A stretch of 64,000 bases of DNA from Asaia bogorensis_B (GCF_900465315.1 NZ_UBIX01000013.1), one strand, 5' to 3'. Counted from the stretch's first letter, positions 52,601 to 61,023 are shown. Numbers and translations are program-made. Notes: a model not told the origin generated them from the sequence alone.

Positions 52601-53710
52601 ATGAAAAAAGGCAATCGCCTTCCGGAGCGCCTGTATGCGCTGGCTATGTGGGTTGTCTCGGCTGCATTTGCGGTATTCCTGATCGGGCTTGGCGGTCTGG
52701 TTATCGATGATCTGCCGCGCCGCGCAGGGGATGTCAGTTATCAGCCCCATTACCCGGAAGCGCTTTTAAGGCGCGATCGCGCAATCGATAGCGAGCAGGA
52801 CACCCTGCGTACGCAGCGTGAAAGCGACGAGATTGCCCTGACAGCCGCGCAAAGTGCGACAAGCAGTGCGAAAGAGGCGTTTCAGGCCTGGATCGAGACG
52901 CGCAAGGCGACAACCGACCAACGGCAGGATACCGAGTTGACGCGTCGCACCGAAGCGCTCGAGCAATTGCAGCGGCTCGAGCATCAGGCGACGCAGAAAA
53001 TCGAGGCGATCGATCAGCGTGCGCACGAGCTTGGCCAGCAGAAAACGGCGATCGAGCAGGAACGCGATACGATCGCGCAGGCTTACCGGCCAGTTTATGC
53101 CCGCGCTGTCTTCATGGCGCAGTTACGCGTGTTCCTCATGCGCCTTGCCTTCACCCTGCCGCTTCTGCTGCTGTCAGCATGGCTGGTCATGCGCAAGCGG
53201 CAAAGCGCCTACTGGCCACTCTATCGCGGCTTCGTTCTGGCCTCGCTTTACGCGTTCTTTGTCGAGCTTGTCCCCTATCTTCCAAGCTATGGCGGGTATG
53301 TGCGTTATGGCGTTGGCGCACTCCTCACCGTCATTGTCTGCGTGGTACTGATCAGGAACATGCAGGCCTATCTGGCAAGACGGCGTATTGCCGAGGCAGA
53401 GTCCGAAAAGGAGCGACGTCAGCGGGTGGACCGCGAGCAGGCCTATGCGAAAATCGAGAAGAGGATCTGTCCCGACTGCGATCGTCCCATCGCACGTACC
53501 GAGGGTATGGACACGAATTTCTGCGTCCATTGCGGTTTGACGCTCTATCAGCACTGCCTGCGCTGCGACACGCGCAACATGGCATTCAACCGCTTTTGCC
53601 TGAGTTGTGGCGCGGAGGATCTGGGACAGGCGCCCGAGAAAGCCTGTTCAGATGTCGGCCCGGCTGAGGGGACACAAATTGCTGGCGCAGGGCCTCAAAC
53701 GACAATTTGA
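52601..53710 (+). CDS. Membrane protein with coiled coil and double zinc ribbon
   Basis: A 369-residue protein I cannot assign to a named family. An N-terminal membrane span (LYALAMWVVSAAFAVFLIGL) is followed by a coiled coil of about 110 residues rich in Glu, Gln, Arg and Ala (residues about 50-165). Three hydrophobic spans come next (FTLPLLLLSAWLVM, GFVLASLYAFFVELVPYL, GVGALLTVIVCVVLI), then a charged linker and two CxxC pairs: CPDC with CVHC, and CLRC with CLSC, at about residues 295-345. These look like zinc ribbons facing the cytosol. The GNAT gene follows 76 bases later. It may be a sensor or an assembly factor. Confidence 0.75.
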   Translation: MKKGNRLPERLYALAMWVVSAAFAVFLIGLGGLVIDDLPRRAGDVSYQPHYPEALLRRDRAIDSEQDTLRTQRESDEIALTAAQSATSSAKEAFQAWIETRKATTDQRQDTELTRRTEALEQLQRLEHQATQKIEAIDQRAHELGQQKTAIEQERDTIAQAYRPVYARAVFMAQLRVFLMRLAFTLPLLLLSAWLVMRKRQSAYWPLYRGFVLASLYAFFVELVPYLPSYGGYVRYGVGALLTVIVCVVLIRNMQAYLARRRIAEAESEKERRQRVDREQAYAKIEKRICPDCDRPIARTEGMDTNFCVHCGLTLYQHCLRCDTRNMAFNRFCLSCGAEDLGQAPEKACSDVGPAEGTQIAGAGPQTTI

Positions 53711-53786
53711 GTTATGCTCAAGGCGTGGACGCGCATCGCACCGGCCGGGAATAATGCGTGAAAATGCCTCATTAGGGAGTAGGGAA

Positions 53787-54206
53787 ATGCAGGACGCTCT
53801 GCGCATTGCGCGAATTTCAACGGAAGATTGTCTGCCCTTGCGCCGTGAGGTGCTTTGGCCAGCCCTGACCGAAGATGAGTGTCGCGTGCCGCAGGACCCC
53901 GAAGCCACGCATCTGGGAGCGTTTATCGGCGAGACGCTGGTAGGCTGTCTCTCGCTTTGCCCCATCGGGCCGGGTCTGTACCAGCTGCGCAAATTCGCCG
54001 TGACGGGGCGCTGTCAGGGGAAGGGGATCGGGACGCAACTGATGCGCGAGGCGATCGAGACCTGTCGGATGCTGGGCGTCACGCGTCTCGAACTCGATGC
54101 CCGCAGCACGGCACGCGGCTTTTACGAGAAATTTGCCATGCAGCCGATGGGGGATCTGTTTTTCAAGGGGCCGATCGAGCATCAACGCATGGCGCTGACG
54201 CTCTGA
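53787..54206 (+). CDS. GNAT-family N-acetyltransferase
   Basis: A 139-residue acetyltransferase. The acetyl-CoA loop is GRCQGKGIGTQLM (Q/R-x2-G-x-G/A), preceded by the beta-4 strand LYQLRKFAV, and followed by LGVTRLELDARSTARGFYEKFAMQPMG, the typical GFYEKxGF-like end. I started at ATG 53787 because TAGGGAGTAGGGAA precedes it; the frame is open further upstream across the end of the zinc-ribbon gene. It resembles ElaA/YitI-type small GNATs. The acceptor is unknown. Confidence 0.88.
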   Translation: MQDALRIARISTEDCLPLRREVLWPALTEDECRVPQDPEATHLGAFIGETLVGCLSLCPIGPGLYQLRKFAVTGRCQGKGIGTQLMREAIETCRMLGVTRLELDARSTARGFYEKFAMQPMGDLFFKGPIEHQRMALTL

Positions 54207-54258
54207 CTGTCGCTGCGGGGCCGAGATGATGGCCCCGCTTCGCAGCTCTTTCCGTGTT

Positions 54259-54774
54259 TCAGGCTTTCAGGGTTTCCCTTGCCTCGGAGGCTGGGGTCAT
54301 GAACTCACGTCTGATCAGCTCAATGACCCATGCCCACAACATATGGCCGATTGTCTCGGACAGGATTTCCGCTCGCGGGAGATTCCACAGGGCGGGTGCC
54401 CAGTGCCCCAAAGGCAGCACCATGCCATGGAACATCACTGTGACGACCAGCCCGAATGCAACGCCCTGCCAGAGCGCAATGCGCGGCTCATAGCGCCAGA
54501 TGACGCAATAGAGCAGTGCGAAAACGATGGAGAAGAGGTGATGCACGAGCAGGACACCGCCCTGCACCAGATGGTCCGAATAGTGATAGACCAGGTCACG
54601 AACGTCGATGCCGAAATCGCGCAGCATCTCGGCTGGTGGGCTGGGGCGGTCCGGCGTGCGGGGCGGCAGGGGAACTTCGGTTCCCCATTTGACGAAGCTG
54701 GACAGGTTGCCACCAATAAATCCTGCCCACAGAGCCTTGTTGAGGGAGGCCTTTTCGGTCTTGTTCCCGGTCAA
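54259..54774 (-). CDS. YagU-family (DUF1440) inner membrane protein
   Basis: A 171-residue membrane protein that matches E. coli YagU as I remember it: FVKWGTEVPLPPRTP near the N-terminus, FSIVFALLYCVIWRYEPRI, LWQGVAFGLVVTVMFHGMVLPL and SETIGHMLWAWVIELIRRE. Three or four membrane segments are predicted. YagU has been linked in E. coli to acid resistance; the mechanism is unknown. The start is TTG at 54774, overlapping the stop of the royal-jelly-like gene by four bases (TTGA), so it is translated as the third gene of that operon. Confidence 0.85.
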   Translation of the reverse strand: MTGNKTEKASLNKALWAGFIGGNLSSFVKWGTEVPLPPRTPDRPSPPAEMLRDFGIDVRDLVYHYSDHLVQGGVLLVHHLFSIVFALLYCVIWRYEPRIALWQGVAFGLVVTVMFHGMVLPLGHWAPALWNLPRAEILSETIGHMLWAWVIELIRREFMTPASEARETLKA

Positions 54775-56000
54775 TTTGAATGTCCATCGATCTGTTGAGG
54801 CGAAGTTTCCCCACCTGTCTCGCAGGCAGGAAGCTTCATACGATAGATGGTTGTGGCGCCAGAAACAGGACGGGAATTGCTGAAGGCCAGTTCATCAAGA
54901 CGTGAGTCGGAAATATAGAGCCAGTCTTTCGCAATTGCGAAGCCATCGGCCCAGTCCAGAATTGCAGGGTTGCGATAGCTGAAGTCGATTTTGGGTGTCG
55001 TCGCTCCTTTGGGGAAACTCAGGGCATAAAGACCGTGGTTCTCGATATCCCCCACCCATAGTCGCCGGCAGGAATCCATCTCGATACCGCCGCTCATGAC
55101 CGATTGGCCAAGATACTCTACCCGCTTGTCCAGCTCCGCATCCGTGAGCTTGGCATCGCGCAGATCCGAGGTCGCGATCCGCCAGTAATGATGGTCGGTG
55201 AGCGGGCGATAATAGAGCCACTTGCGGTCGGGTGAGAGCGCGATGCCATCATCCTGTGTGACGGGGAGCGTATTGTCTTTCTTGCGCGCAAGCTCCCCAT
55301 AGATGTGAAGATGTTGTTTGGGATCGGCGATCCCTGAACGTGTATTGGCCAGAACCAGACGATAGGCCCCGGTATCGAGATCCATCACCACCAGCCCGCC
55401 ACGCCCCCATTCATTGGTGATATAGGCAGTGCGCGTGCGCGTATCCACGCGTACATCGTTGAGTGAGTCCGCCGGAGTGATATCGGGGCCGAAATGATAG
55501 ATCTGGTAGAGTTGCCCGGTTTCGGCATCGAATTCCGCCAGTTTGGGCGGCAGGGTTTTCTGGTCCACCGAAGGGAGCGATGAGTCCAGCACCCAGAGAT
55601 GATTGCGGTCATCCACCCACAGGGCCGGTACAGAAACCCATACTTCCTTGTCCACCGGATGCGGGTCGAAGCGGTTCCAGCCCGCATCGGGAAACGGCTG
55701 GAGGGCGCCGGTCGCAGGGTCGATCCGCACGACACTCGCACTGTAGCGCTTCATGGTTGCCGGGGCAGAGGCATAGACGATGCCGGAATGCGAGACCCCG
55801 ACCCCGATCATGTTGAAATCCTTCGGGAAGCGTTTGACGACCTCCAGCGCCGTCGTGCCGTTTTCCGGAGCAATGCGCTGTGAGGCCGCATCCGGCTTGG
55901 TTGTATCGGGTGCTGGCGCAGCCAGTGCGCGAGGTGTGGCAGAGAGGGCAAACAGAGCGACAGCACTCCCCCCGATGAGGCATCGATAAGGCGTTTTCAT
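54771..56000 (-). CDS. Major royal jelly / yellow-family exported beta-propeller protein
   Basis: A 409-residue protein with a Sec signal peptide (LIGGSAVALFALSATPRALA). The mature part reads as a major royal jelly protein/yellow domain: VVRIDPATGALQPFPDAGWN, ALWVDDRNHLWVLDSSLP, SLNDVRVDTRTRTAYITNEW, GIALSPDRKWLYYRPLTDH and RRLWVGDIENHGLYAL. It should fold as a six-bladed propeller. Insect yellow proteins and a few bacterial relatives are linked to dopachrome or sugar-acid chemistry, but no activity can be read here. Both ends overlap neighbours by four bases: the lactonase-like gene upstream (ATGA) and the YagU gene downstream. Confidence 0.87.
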   Translation of the reverse strand: MKTPYRCLIGGSAVALFALSATPRALAAPAPDTTKPDAASQRIAPENGTTALEVVKRFPKDFNMIGVGVSHSGIVYASAPATMKRYSASVVRIDPATGALQPFPDAGWNRFDPHPVDKEVWVSVPALWVDDRNHLWVLDSSLPSVDQKTLPPKLAEFDAETGQLYQIYHFGPDITPADSLNDVRVDTRTRTAYITNEWGRGGLVVMDLDTGAYRLVLANTRSGIADPKQHLHIYGELARKKDNTLPVTQDDGIALSPDRKWLYYRPLTDHHYWRIATSDLRDAKLTDAELDKRVEYLGQSVMSGGIEMDSCRRLWVGDIENHGLYALSFPKGATTPKIDFSYRNPAILDWADGFAIAKDWLYISDSRLDELAFSNSRPVSGATTIYRMKLPACETGGETSPQQIDGHSN

Positions 56001-57331
56001 GACAGGCCGGCTCCCTGTGTGGCGACATCGAGTGTGAAAATCGTGTTTTCAGCGCACATGAACAAACGGTCGCGCTGGGTTCCGCCAAAGCACAGATTGG
56101 AAACACTGCGCGGCAGGCGCAGGCGGCCGATCATCTTGCCTGCCGGGTTATAGACAAACACACCGCACAACCCGAGCGGGCCATTGGCCGCGACCCAGAG
56201 ATTGCCCAGCCGGTCTGCCTTGATACCGTCCGGCATGAGCTTGTGACCACCCAGCGTCATATCGGCAAAGACGCGCTGTTTCGTAAGGGCCGGGATGCCA
56301 TTCGCCCCGGGTTGGGTGCCCCCCGGTTTCTGCACGTCAAATGCGTAGATATTGCGATACCCGCCACCTTTGGGGCTGAGGGCGCCTTTTTCGCTGGCAA
56401 CGATATAAAGCGTCTTCTGATTGGGAGAGAAGCATAGCCCGTTTGGCCCCGCGAGGGCGTCGCCATCGAGAAGCGCAGTAAGGTGATGCGTCTCGGGGTC
56501 GAGATGAAAGACATGGGTTGCCTGTGCATGCTCACCCCCTATCTGCTCTGTGGCTTCCAGATCCAGATTCCAGGTAAGATTGCCTTTTGTCGGCGTGGCC
56601 CCGTCAGGAGCATCCGGGTGCCCTTCCCATAATCTGTCGCCATAAGGCGGGTCGGTGAACCAGATCCCGCCCTCATGATCGACCACGATATCATTGGGTG
56701 AGTTGAGGCGTTTGCCGTTAAAGCTCTCCGCGAGCACTGTGCAGCGCCCGTCATGCTCCCAGCGTATCACCCGGCGTAATCCGTGCTCGCAGGTGATGAG
56801 CCGTCCCTCACGATCGAACGTATTGCCGTTGGAGTGGTAGCTTTCCTTGCGGAACACCGTCATGCAGCGTTCTTCTGGCAGATATCGGTACTGTGTACTT
56901 CCCATCACATCACTGGTGATGAGAAACCTGCCCTCGTTTGACCATGCAGGCCCTTCCAGCCAGAGCACCTTGCCTTTCCACGCCTGAACAAGCGGCGCGT
57001 TATCGAGAATCACGGCCGAGAAGGACGGGTCGTAGGAAATGATATCGGGGTCGGGGGTGAAGGCGACGGGAGCTTCTGGCCCCCAGAGGCGCGGCGGTGT
57101 GCTTACGACACTCGGCGGGGAGAGCGCCGTATCAGCTGCAACGTCATGGGCCGAGGCTTTCCGCCGCATCAGGGGGGCCACAAGCGCTGCGCCCAGCGCG
57201 GCGCTTCCGATCCGGATCAGCCCACGCCGTGTTGGGGAAGGAGCCGAACCTGCCGGGTCTGAATCGTCGACGTTGGAAAGCTTCTTTTCACCGGCGACGA
57301 CTTTCGGGGCGGGAGGTGTGGCAGGTAGCAT
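55997..57331 (-). CDS. Tat-exported SMP-30/gluconolactonase-like protein
   Basis: A 444-residue protein with a twin-arginine signal (RRGLIRIGSAALGAALVAPL, Arg35-Arg36) followed by an SMP-30/gluconolactonase/LRE six-bladed propeller. Landmarks are WLEGPAWSNEGRFLITSD, SNGNTFDREGRLITCEHG, RLNSPNDIVVDHEGGIWFTDPPYG (the Asn-Asp metal ligands are in SPNDIV) and GPNGLCFSPNQKTLYI. It probably hydrolyses aldonolactones in the periplasm, where acetic acid bacteria oxidise glucose. The start at 57331 has AAAGGAA eight bases upstream; a longer frame to 57385 is rejected. It leads the operon with the royal-jelly-like and YagU genes. Confidence 0.88.
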   Translation of the reverse strand: MLPATPPAPKVVAGEKKLSNVDDSDPAGSAPSPTRRGLIRIGSAALGAALVAPLMRRKASAHDVAADTALSPPSVVSTPPRLWGPEAPVAFTPDPDIISYDPSFSAVILDNAPLVQAWKGKVLWLEGPAWSNEGRFLITSDVMGSTQYRYLPEERCMTVFRKESYHSNGNTFDREGRLITCEHGLRRVIRWEHDGRCTVLAESFNGKRLNSPNDIVVDHEGGIWFTDPPYGDRLWEGHPDAPDGATPTKGNLTWNLDLEATEQIGGEHAQATHVFHLDPETHHLTALLDGDALAGPNGLCFSPNQKTLYIVASEKGALSPKGGGYRNIYAFDVQKPGGTQPGANGIPALTKQRVFADMTLGGHKLMPDGIKADRLGNLWVAANGPLGLCGVFVYNPAGKMIGRLRLPRSVSNLCFGGTQRDRLFMCAENTIFTLDVATQGAGLS

Positions 57332-57848
57332 GAGGCGTTCCTTTCGCAGGCTCGGTTTCACGGTCGCCGCGCAAAGCGACGGCAACGGGACGGGATTGGT
57401 TATTGAAGGCCGGTGGCGGGGTCAGGTTCCGGGCGGATCAACAAGGGTATCAGGTGGAAATGTGATGATGATGTTATAAATCACGCTAAATTAGTGATCA
57501 GGCTCTGGCCAGTCGCAATGAAGAATTGCCCGATTACTTTTCGTGATCGATACGAGATCAATGCTGTGCCTGCTTCTCTGACTTTTCTTCTTGTCAGGTA
57601 AGCCGTCATTCTGAGGCCGCTCTGTTCTGGCTCACATAGCACTTCCGCCCAGCACCATTTGTCGCAGTCATTCTGCCGCACCGATGAGAGGGCTCGCGAT
57701 TTGCTCCTGATCACTATTGCGCGTGTCCGATGATGCGCACGTGTTACGAACTGGCTGACAGATGGCGGATCTGTCATGGAGGGCGGGCTTATGGTCCGGT
57801 GTCAGCACCTCATGCTCAGCCGGGCTCGCTCATTGCAGGATGACCGGA
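57332..57848. other. Divergent intergenic region with inverted repeats
   Basis: A 517-base gap between the lactonase-like gene (minus) and the DUF2938 gene (plus). Open frames within it (for example 57481-57777 minus) show no family features. It is AT-richer around 57470-57600 and must hold promoters in both directions. A perfect inverted repeat lies at 57756-57776. I see no tRNA, small RNA signature or mobile element. Confidence 0.55.
57756..57776. repeat. Perfect 8-bp inverted repeat TGACAGAT-N5-ATCTGTCA
   Basis: The arms TGACAGAT and ATCTGTCA flank GGCGG. It sits 73 bases before the chosen DUF2938 start and could be an operator for a dimeric regulator or a small stem in the leader RNA. 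No T run follows. Confidence 0.45.
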
Positions 57849-58364
57849 ATGGACAGTTTTCTCGCGCACCCTCTGGGGGCCATCATAGTATTCACGATTA
57901 TCGTAGGCGCTGTCTCGACCCTGATCCTCGATCTCTACGCACTCGTTCTCGACAAGGCTCTGGGTCTCCCCCAGACCAATTGGGGCGCGGTCGGCCACTG
58001 GCTGCAGGGCATGAAGCAGGGGCGCTTTGTGTTCGAACCGACGGCAAGCGGGGTCTATACACCCGGTGAACACGGGCTTGGCTGGCTGTTTCACTACCTG
58101 GTGGGCTGTGCCTATGCCGCCCTGCTGCCGGTTTTCTGGGGTGTGGCGTTCATCGCAGCACCCACATGGCTGCCGATCATTCTTATCGGTGTGGTCCTGA
58201 CCACCATTGCAGGCCTGACACTTATGGTACCCGGTATGGGGGGCGGTTTTCTCGGTCTCAAGACGCCCAACCCGGTGAAGCTTTACGGTCTCGTGCTGCT
58301 GGCCCATGCAGTCTTTGCCATCGGGCAATATGCGGCAGCGATGGCGTTTGCGTCCTGCTTTTGA
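57849..58364 (+). CDS. DUF2938 family membrane protein
   Basis: A 171-residue membrane protein that I recognise as DUF2938. It has a first span (AIIVFTIIVGAVSTLILDLYAL), then the conserved soluble stretch WGAVGHWLQGMKQGRFVF, EHGLGWLFHYLVGCAYAALL, a proline-glycine motif LMVPGMGGGFLG and TPNPVKLYGLVLLAHAVFAIG. Four membrane segments are likely. Function is unknown. I chose ATG 57849 because AGGA precedes it; ATG 57840 or 57762 are alternatives. A strong terminator follows. Confidence 0.8.
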   Translation: MDSFLAHPLGAIIVFTIIVGAVSTLILDLYALVLDKALGLPQTNWGAVGHWLQGMKQGRFVFEPTASGVYTPGEHGLGWLFHYLVGCAYAALLPVFWGVAFIAAPTWLPIILIGVVLTTIAGLTLMVPGMGGGFLGLKTPNPVKLYGLVLLAHAVFAIGQYAAAMAFASCF

Positions 58365-58405
58365 GGGATACGTTCCCCCGGCCACGAGTGAGGGGCTGAA
58401 TAAGG

Positions 58406-58440
58406 CCGGGCTGCGGGGGCTTTCCCCCGCAGCCCGGTTT
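58406..58440 (+). terminator. Rho-independent terminator after the DUF2938 gene
   Basis: CCGGGCTGCGGGGG (58406-58419) pairs perfectly with CCCCCGCAGCCCGG (58424-58437) over a CTTT tetraloop, followed by TTTGTATC. The very stable 14-bp GC stem lies 42 bases after the stop and also separates the convergent glpK. Confidence 0.8.
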
Positions 58441-58463
58441 GTATCATACGCCTGATAGCCGGT

Positions 58464-59999
58464 TCAGGCTGCCTGATCGCGGCGCGCGGATGTGACGCTC
58501 GTCGTCTCATGGGGAGGGGTCAGGGTGCGACGCACCGCGTCTTCCCAGCCGCGCAGCAATGTCAGGCGCAGTGCACCGTCGATATCAGGCGTGAAAAGCC
58601 GCTCCTGCTCCCAGATGGTGCCGATTTCCTCCAGAGACTGCCAGACACCTGTGGCCAGGCCTGCCAGGAAAGCAGCGCCAAGAGCCGTTGTCTCCAGATC
58701 TACCGGGCGCTGCACGTCGGTATTAAGGATGTTCGCCAGAAACTGCGAGAACCAGTCATTGGCTGACATACCGCCATCGATACGCAATGTCTGGGCCTGC
58801 ATGGCGCCGTCCTCACGCATGGCGTGTGCCAGATCGAAAGTCTGATAAGCGACCGATTCAAGCGCTGCACGGGCAATATGCGCCTCGGTTGAGCCGAGCG
58901 TGAGGCCACAGATCAGACCGCGTGCTTCCGGGTCCCAATGGGGGGCACCCAGCCCGACAAAACCGGGCACCATGTATACCCCGTGGCTATCTGGCACACG
59001 CGTTGCCATGTCATCGGTCTGAGAGGCATGGGTGATGAGGTGCAACCCGTCACGCAGCCATTTGATGGCAGCCCCGGCCACAAAGATGGAGCCTTCCAGC
59101 GCATAGGTGGTCTTGCCACCGATACGATAGCCGATTGTGGTCAGAAGCCGATGATGCGAGGTGACGGGCTTGTCACCCGTGTTGAGCAGCATGAAGCAGC
59201 CTGTTCCATAGGTTGCCTTGGCCATGCCGGGTTTGAAGCAGGCCTGACCCACAAGCGCTGCGTGCTGATCGCCCGCCATGCCGCCGATGGGAATGGACTG
59301 GCCGAACAGGGCCGGATCGGTCATGCCCAGCTCACCGCTATTGTCGCAAAGAGCGGGCAGCAGGGCCTGAGGGACGTTGAACAGGGCCAGAAGTTCCTGG
59401 TCCCATTGCTGCGTGTGAATGTTGAACAGGGCTGTGCGGCTGGCATTGGTGACATCGGTGGCATGCACCTTGCCACCGGTCAGGCGCCACAGGAGGAAGC
59501 AGTCGATCGTGCCCATGGCAAGTTCGCCTGCCTCGGCCCGCGCCCGCAAGCCGGGAATATTGTCGAGCAGCCAGGTGATCTTGCTGGCAGAGAAGTAGGG
59601 GTCGAGGAGCAGGCCGGTCTTGGCGCGCACCATTTCCTCCGCACCATCGCGTTTGAGTTCGGCGCAGAAGGAGGCTGTGCGCCGGTCTTGCCAGACGATG
59701 GCGCGATGCACCGGCTTGCCTGTACTGCGCTCCCAAAGCACCACGGTCTCGCGCTGGCTGGTGATGCCCAGACCGGCAATCCTGTCGATACCCCCGGATT
59801 GCTCGATGGCCTCCCGTGCCGTGTCGAGCGCATCACGCCAGATATCCTCGACATCATGCTCGACCCAGCCGGGGTTGGGATAATGCTGGGTGAATTCACG
59901 CCGTGACAGCGCGAGAGAGCGCGCCTTGCTGTCAAACACGATGCTGCGTGTGGAGGTCGTGCCCTGATCGATGGCGAGGATATGGGTCTTGCGGGTCAT
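58464..59999 (-). CDS. glpK: Glycerol kinase
   Basis: GlpK phosphorylates glycerol to sn-glycerol 3-phosphate. The 511-residue FGGY kinase begins ILAIDQGTTSTRSIVFD (phosphate loop), has WQDRRT and the catalytic DQHAALVGQ region (GGMAGDQHAAL), and the C-terminal ATP site LRIDGGMSANDWFSQFLAN. It is the last gene of glpR-glpD-glpF-glpK on the minus strand, with a 118-base gap after glpF that contains a long hairpin. The allosteric fructose-bisphosphate site cannot be judged by eye. Confidence 0.96.
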   Translation of the reverse strand: MTRKTHILAIDQGTTSTRSIVFDSKARSLALSRREFTQHYPNPGWVEHDVEDIWRDALDTAREAIEQSGGIDRIAGLGITSQRETVVLWERSTGKPVHRAIVWQDRRTASFCAELKRDGAEEMVRAKTGLLLDPYFSASKITWLLDNIPGLRARAEAGELAMGTIDCFLLWRLTGGKVHATDVTNASRTALFNIHTQQWDQELLALFNVPQALLPALCDNSGELGMTDPALFGQSIPIGGMAGDQHAALVGQACFKPGMAKATYGTGCFMLLNTGDKPVTSHHRLLTTIGYRIGGKTTYALEGSIFVAGAAIKWLRDGLHLITHASQTDDMATRVPDSHGVYMVPGFVGLGAPHWDPEARGLICGLTLGSTEAHIARAALESVAYQTFDLAHAMREDGAMQAQTLRIDGGMSANDWFSQFLANILNTDVQRPVDLETTALGAAFLAGLATGVWQSLEEIGTIWEQERLFTPDIDGALRLTLLRGWEDAVRRTLTPPHETTSVTSARRDQAA

Positions 60000-60063
60000 G
60001 GTGATAGTCCTTGAAATACGCGTGGAATGTCGGTGCCGGTGCAGGCTGTCTCATGAAATCGGG

Positions 60064-60105
60064 GAGGCACCGGCCGATCGGATTGTTCCGGTCGGCCGGT
60101 GCCTC
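60064..60105 (-). other. 14-bp perfect stem-loop in the glpF-glpK gap
   Basis: GAGGCACCGGCCGA (60064-60077) pairs perfectly with TCGGCCGGTGCCTC (60092-60105) across a 14-base loop. It lies just downstream of the glpF stop and 65 bases upstream of glpK. On the minus strand the following bases are CCCCGATTTCATGAG, with few T residues, so partial termination or mRNA stabilisation is more likely than full termination. Confidence 0.55.
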
Positions 60106-60117
60106 ACAAGGCTGGAT

Positions 60118-61023
60118 CTAATGGAGTGTCGTGACCTCGTTGACACGCGAGGCGAATACGGGTGCCGGGGTAATGACGGGGGTAGCGGTGACAGGATCGG
60201 GCAATGTCTGGGCTGCGCCTGTCGTCGCGCCGGGGTTGTAGTTCGGCATGAACGGGCGGAGCGTGAACTGATAGATGCCAGCACCTACCACGCCACCAAC
60301 CAGCGGGCCTGCAATGGGAACCCACCAGTAATGCTGAGGTGCCGGGAATGCCGAAGCCCCCCAGCCGGCAAAGAAGGCGAAGGTACGTGGGCCGAAATCA
60401 CGTGCGGGGTTGATGGCCCAGGCATCGAGAAAGCCGGAAGAGGCACCGATGGCTGCAACGAGCAGACCGATGATCAGGGCACCCGAATTCGCCTGGGGGG
60501 CCTGGGTGTTATACTGGCAAGTGATGGCGAAAATGCCAAATACCAGCACGGCGGTCAGGACGATCTGCACCACAAAGGAATGCATGGCCGTCACGGCAAG
60601 GCCGGGATGGGTAAAGAACACCCCTGCGGCCCCGCCATCACCCGCACGGGTGAAGTGGTGGGTCATGTTGTAGTGATCGATGACCGGATGGAAATTGAGA
60701 TAGACGACCGCAGCCCCGGCAATGCCGCCCAGCACCTGCGCGGTGCAGTAAGGCAGGACCTTTTTCCATGAAAAGCCGCGATACAGGGCGAGAGCGAGGG
60801 TCACGGCGGGGTTGGCGTGGGTGCCGCTTACAGCCCCGGTGGCATAGATGGCGATGGTCACGCCAAGCCCCCACACGATGGCCACGCCCCAATAGGCGTT
60901 CTGATAAGGATTGGGATCATAAAGCACGATCATCGCCGCGACGCTGTCGCCGAAAATGATGATAATCAGCACGGCGATGAATTCGGAAATCAGTTCGCCG
61001 AGATAGCGTTTTCTTTCTGACAT
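60118..61023 (-). CDS. glpF: Glycerol uptake facilitator (aquaglyceroporin)
   Basis: A 301-residue MIP-family channel with six membrane segments and the two half-helix motifs GTHANPAVTLAL and AWAINPARDFGPR. The Asp after NPAR is the glycerol-channel type residue. I chose ATG 61023 (MSERKRYLGELISEFIAV); the frame is open upstream but that part has no membrane-protein character. The C-terminal 35 residues after the last span are longer than in E. coli GlpF and rich in Pro, Thr and Ala. It lies 47 bases downstream of glpD. Confidence 0.94.
   Translation of the reverse strand: MSERKRYLGELISEFIAVLIIIIFGDSVAAMIVLYDPNPYQNAYWGVAIVWGLGVTIAIYATGAVSGTHANPAVTLALALYRGFSWKKVLPYCTAQVLGGIAGAAVVYLNFHPVIDHYNMTHHFTRAGDGGAAGVFFTHPGLAVTAMHSFVVQIVLTAVLVFGIFAITCQYNTQAPQANSGALIIGLLVAAIGASSGFLDAWAINPARDFGPRTFAFFAGWGASAFPAPQHYWWVPIAGPLVGGVVGAGIYQFTLRPFMPNYNPGATTGAAQTLPDPVTATPVITPAPVFASRVNEVTTLH

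Noticed and set aside
58938..59906. A 322-codon plus-strand frame antisense to glpK
   Set aside because: glpK is complete on the other strand and the antisense protein resembles nothing.
59971..60771. A 266-codon plus-strand frame over the glpK-glpF gap
   Set aside because: Antisense to glpF, Cys/Arg/Gly-rich, without a ribosome site. Similar old-style antisense predictions occur beside many glpK genes.
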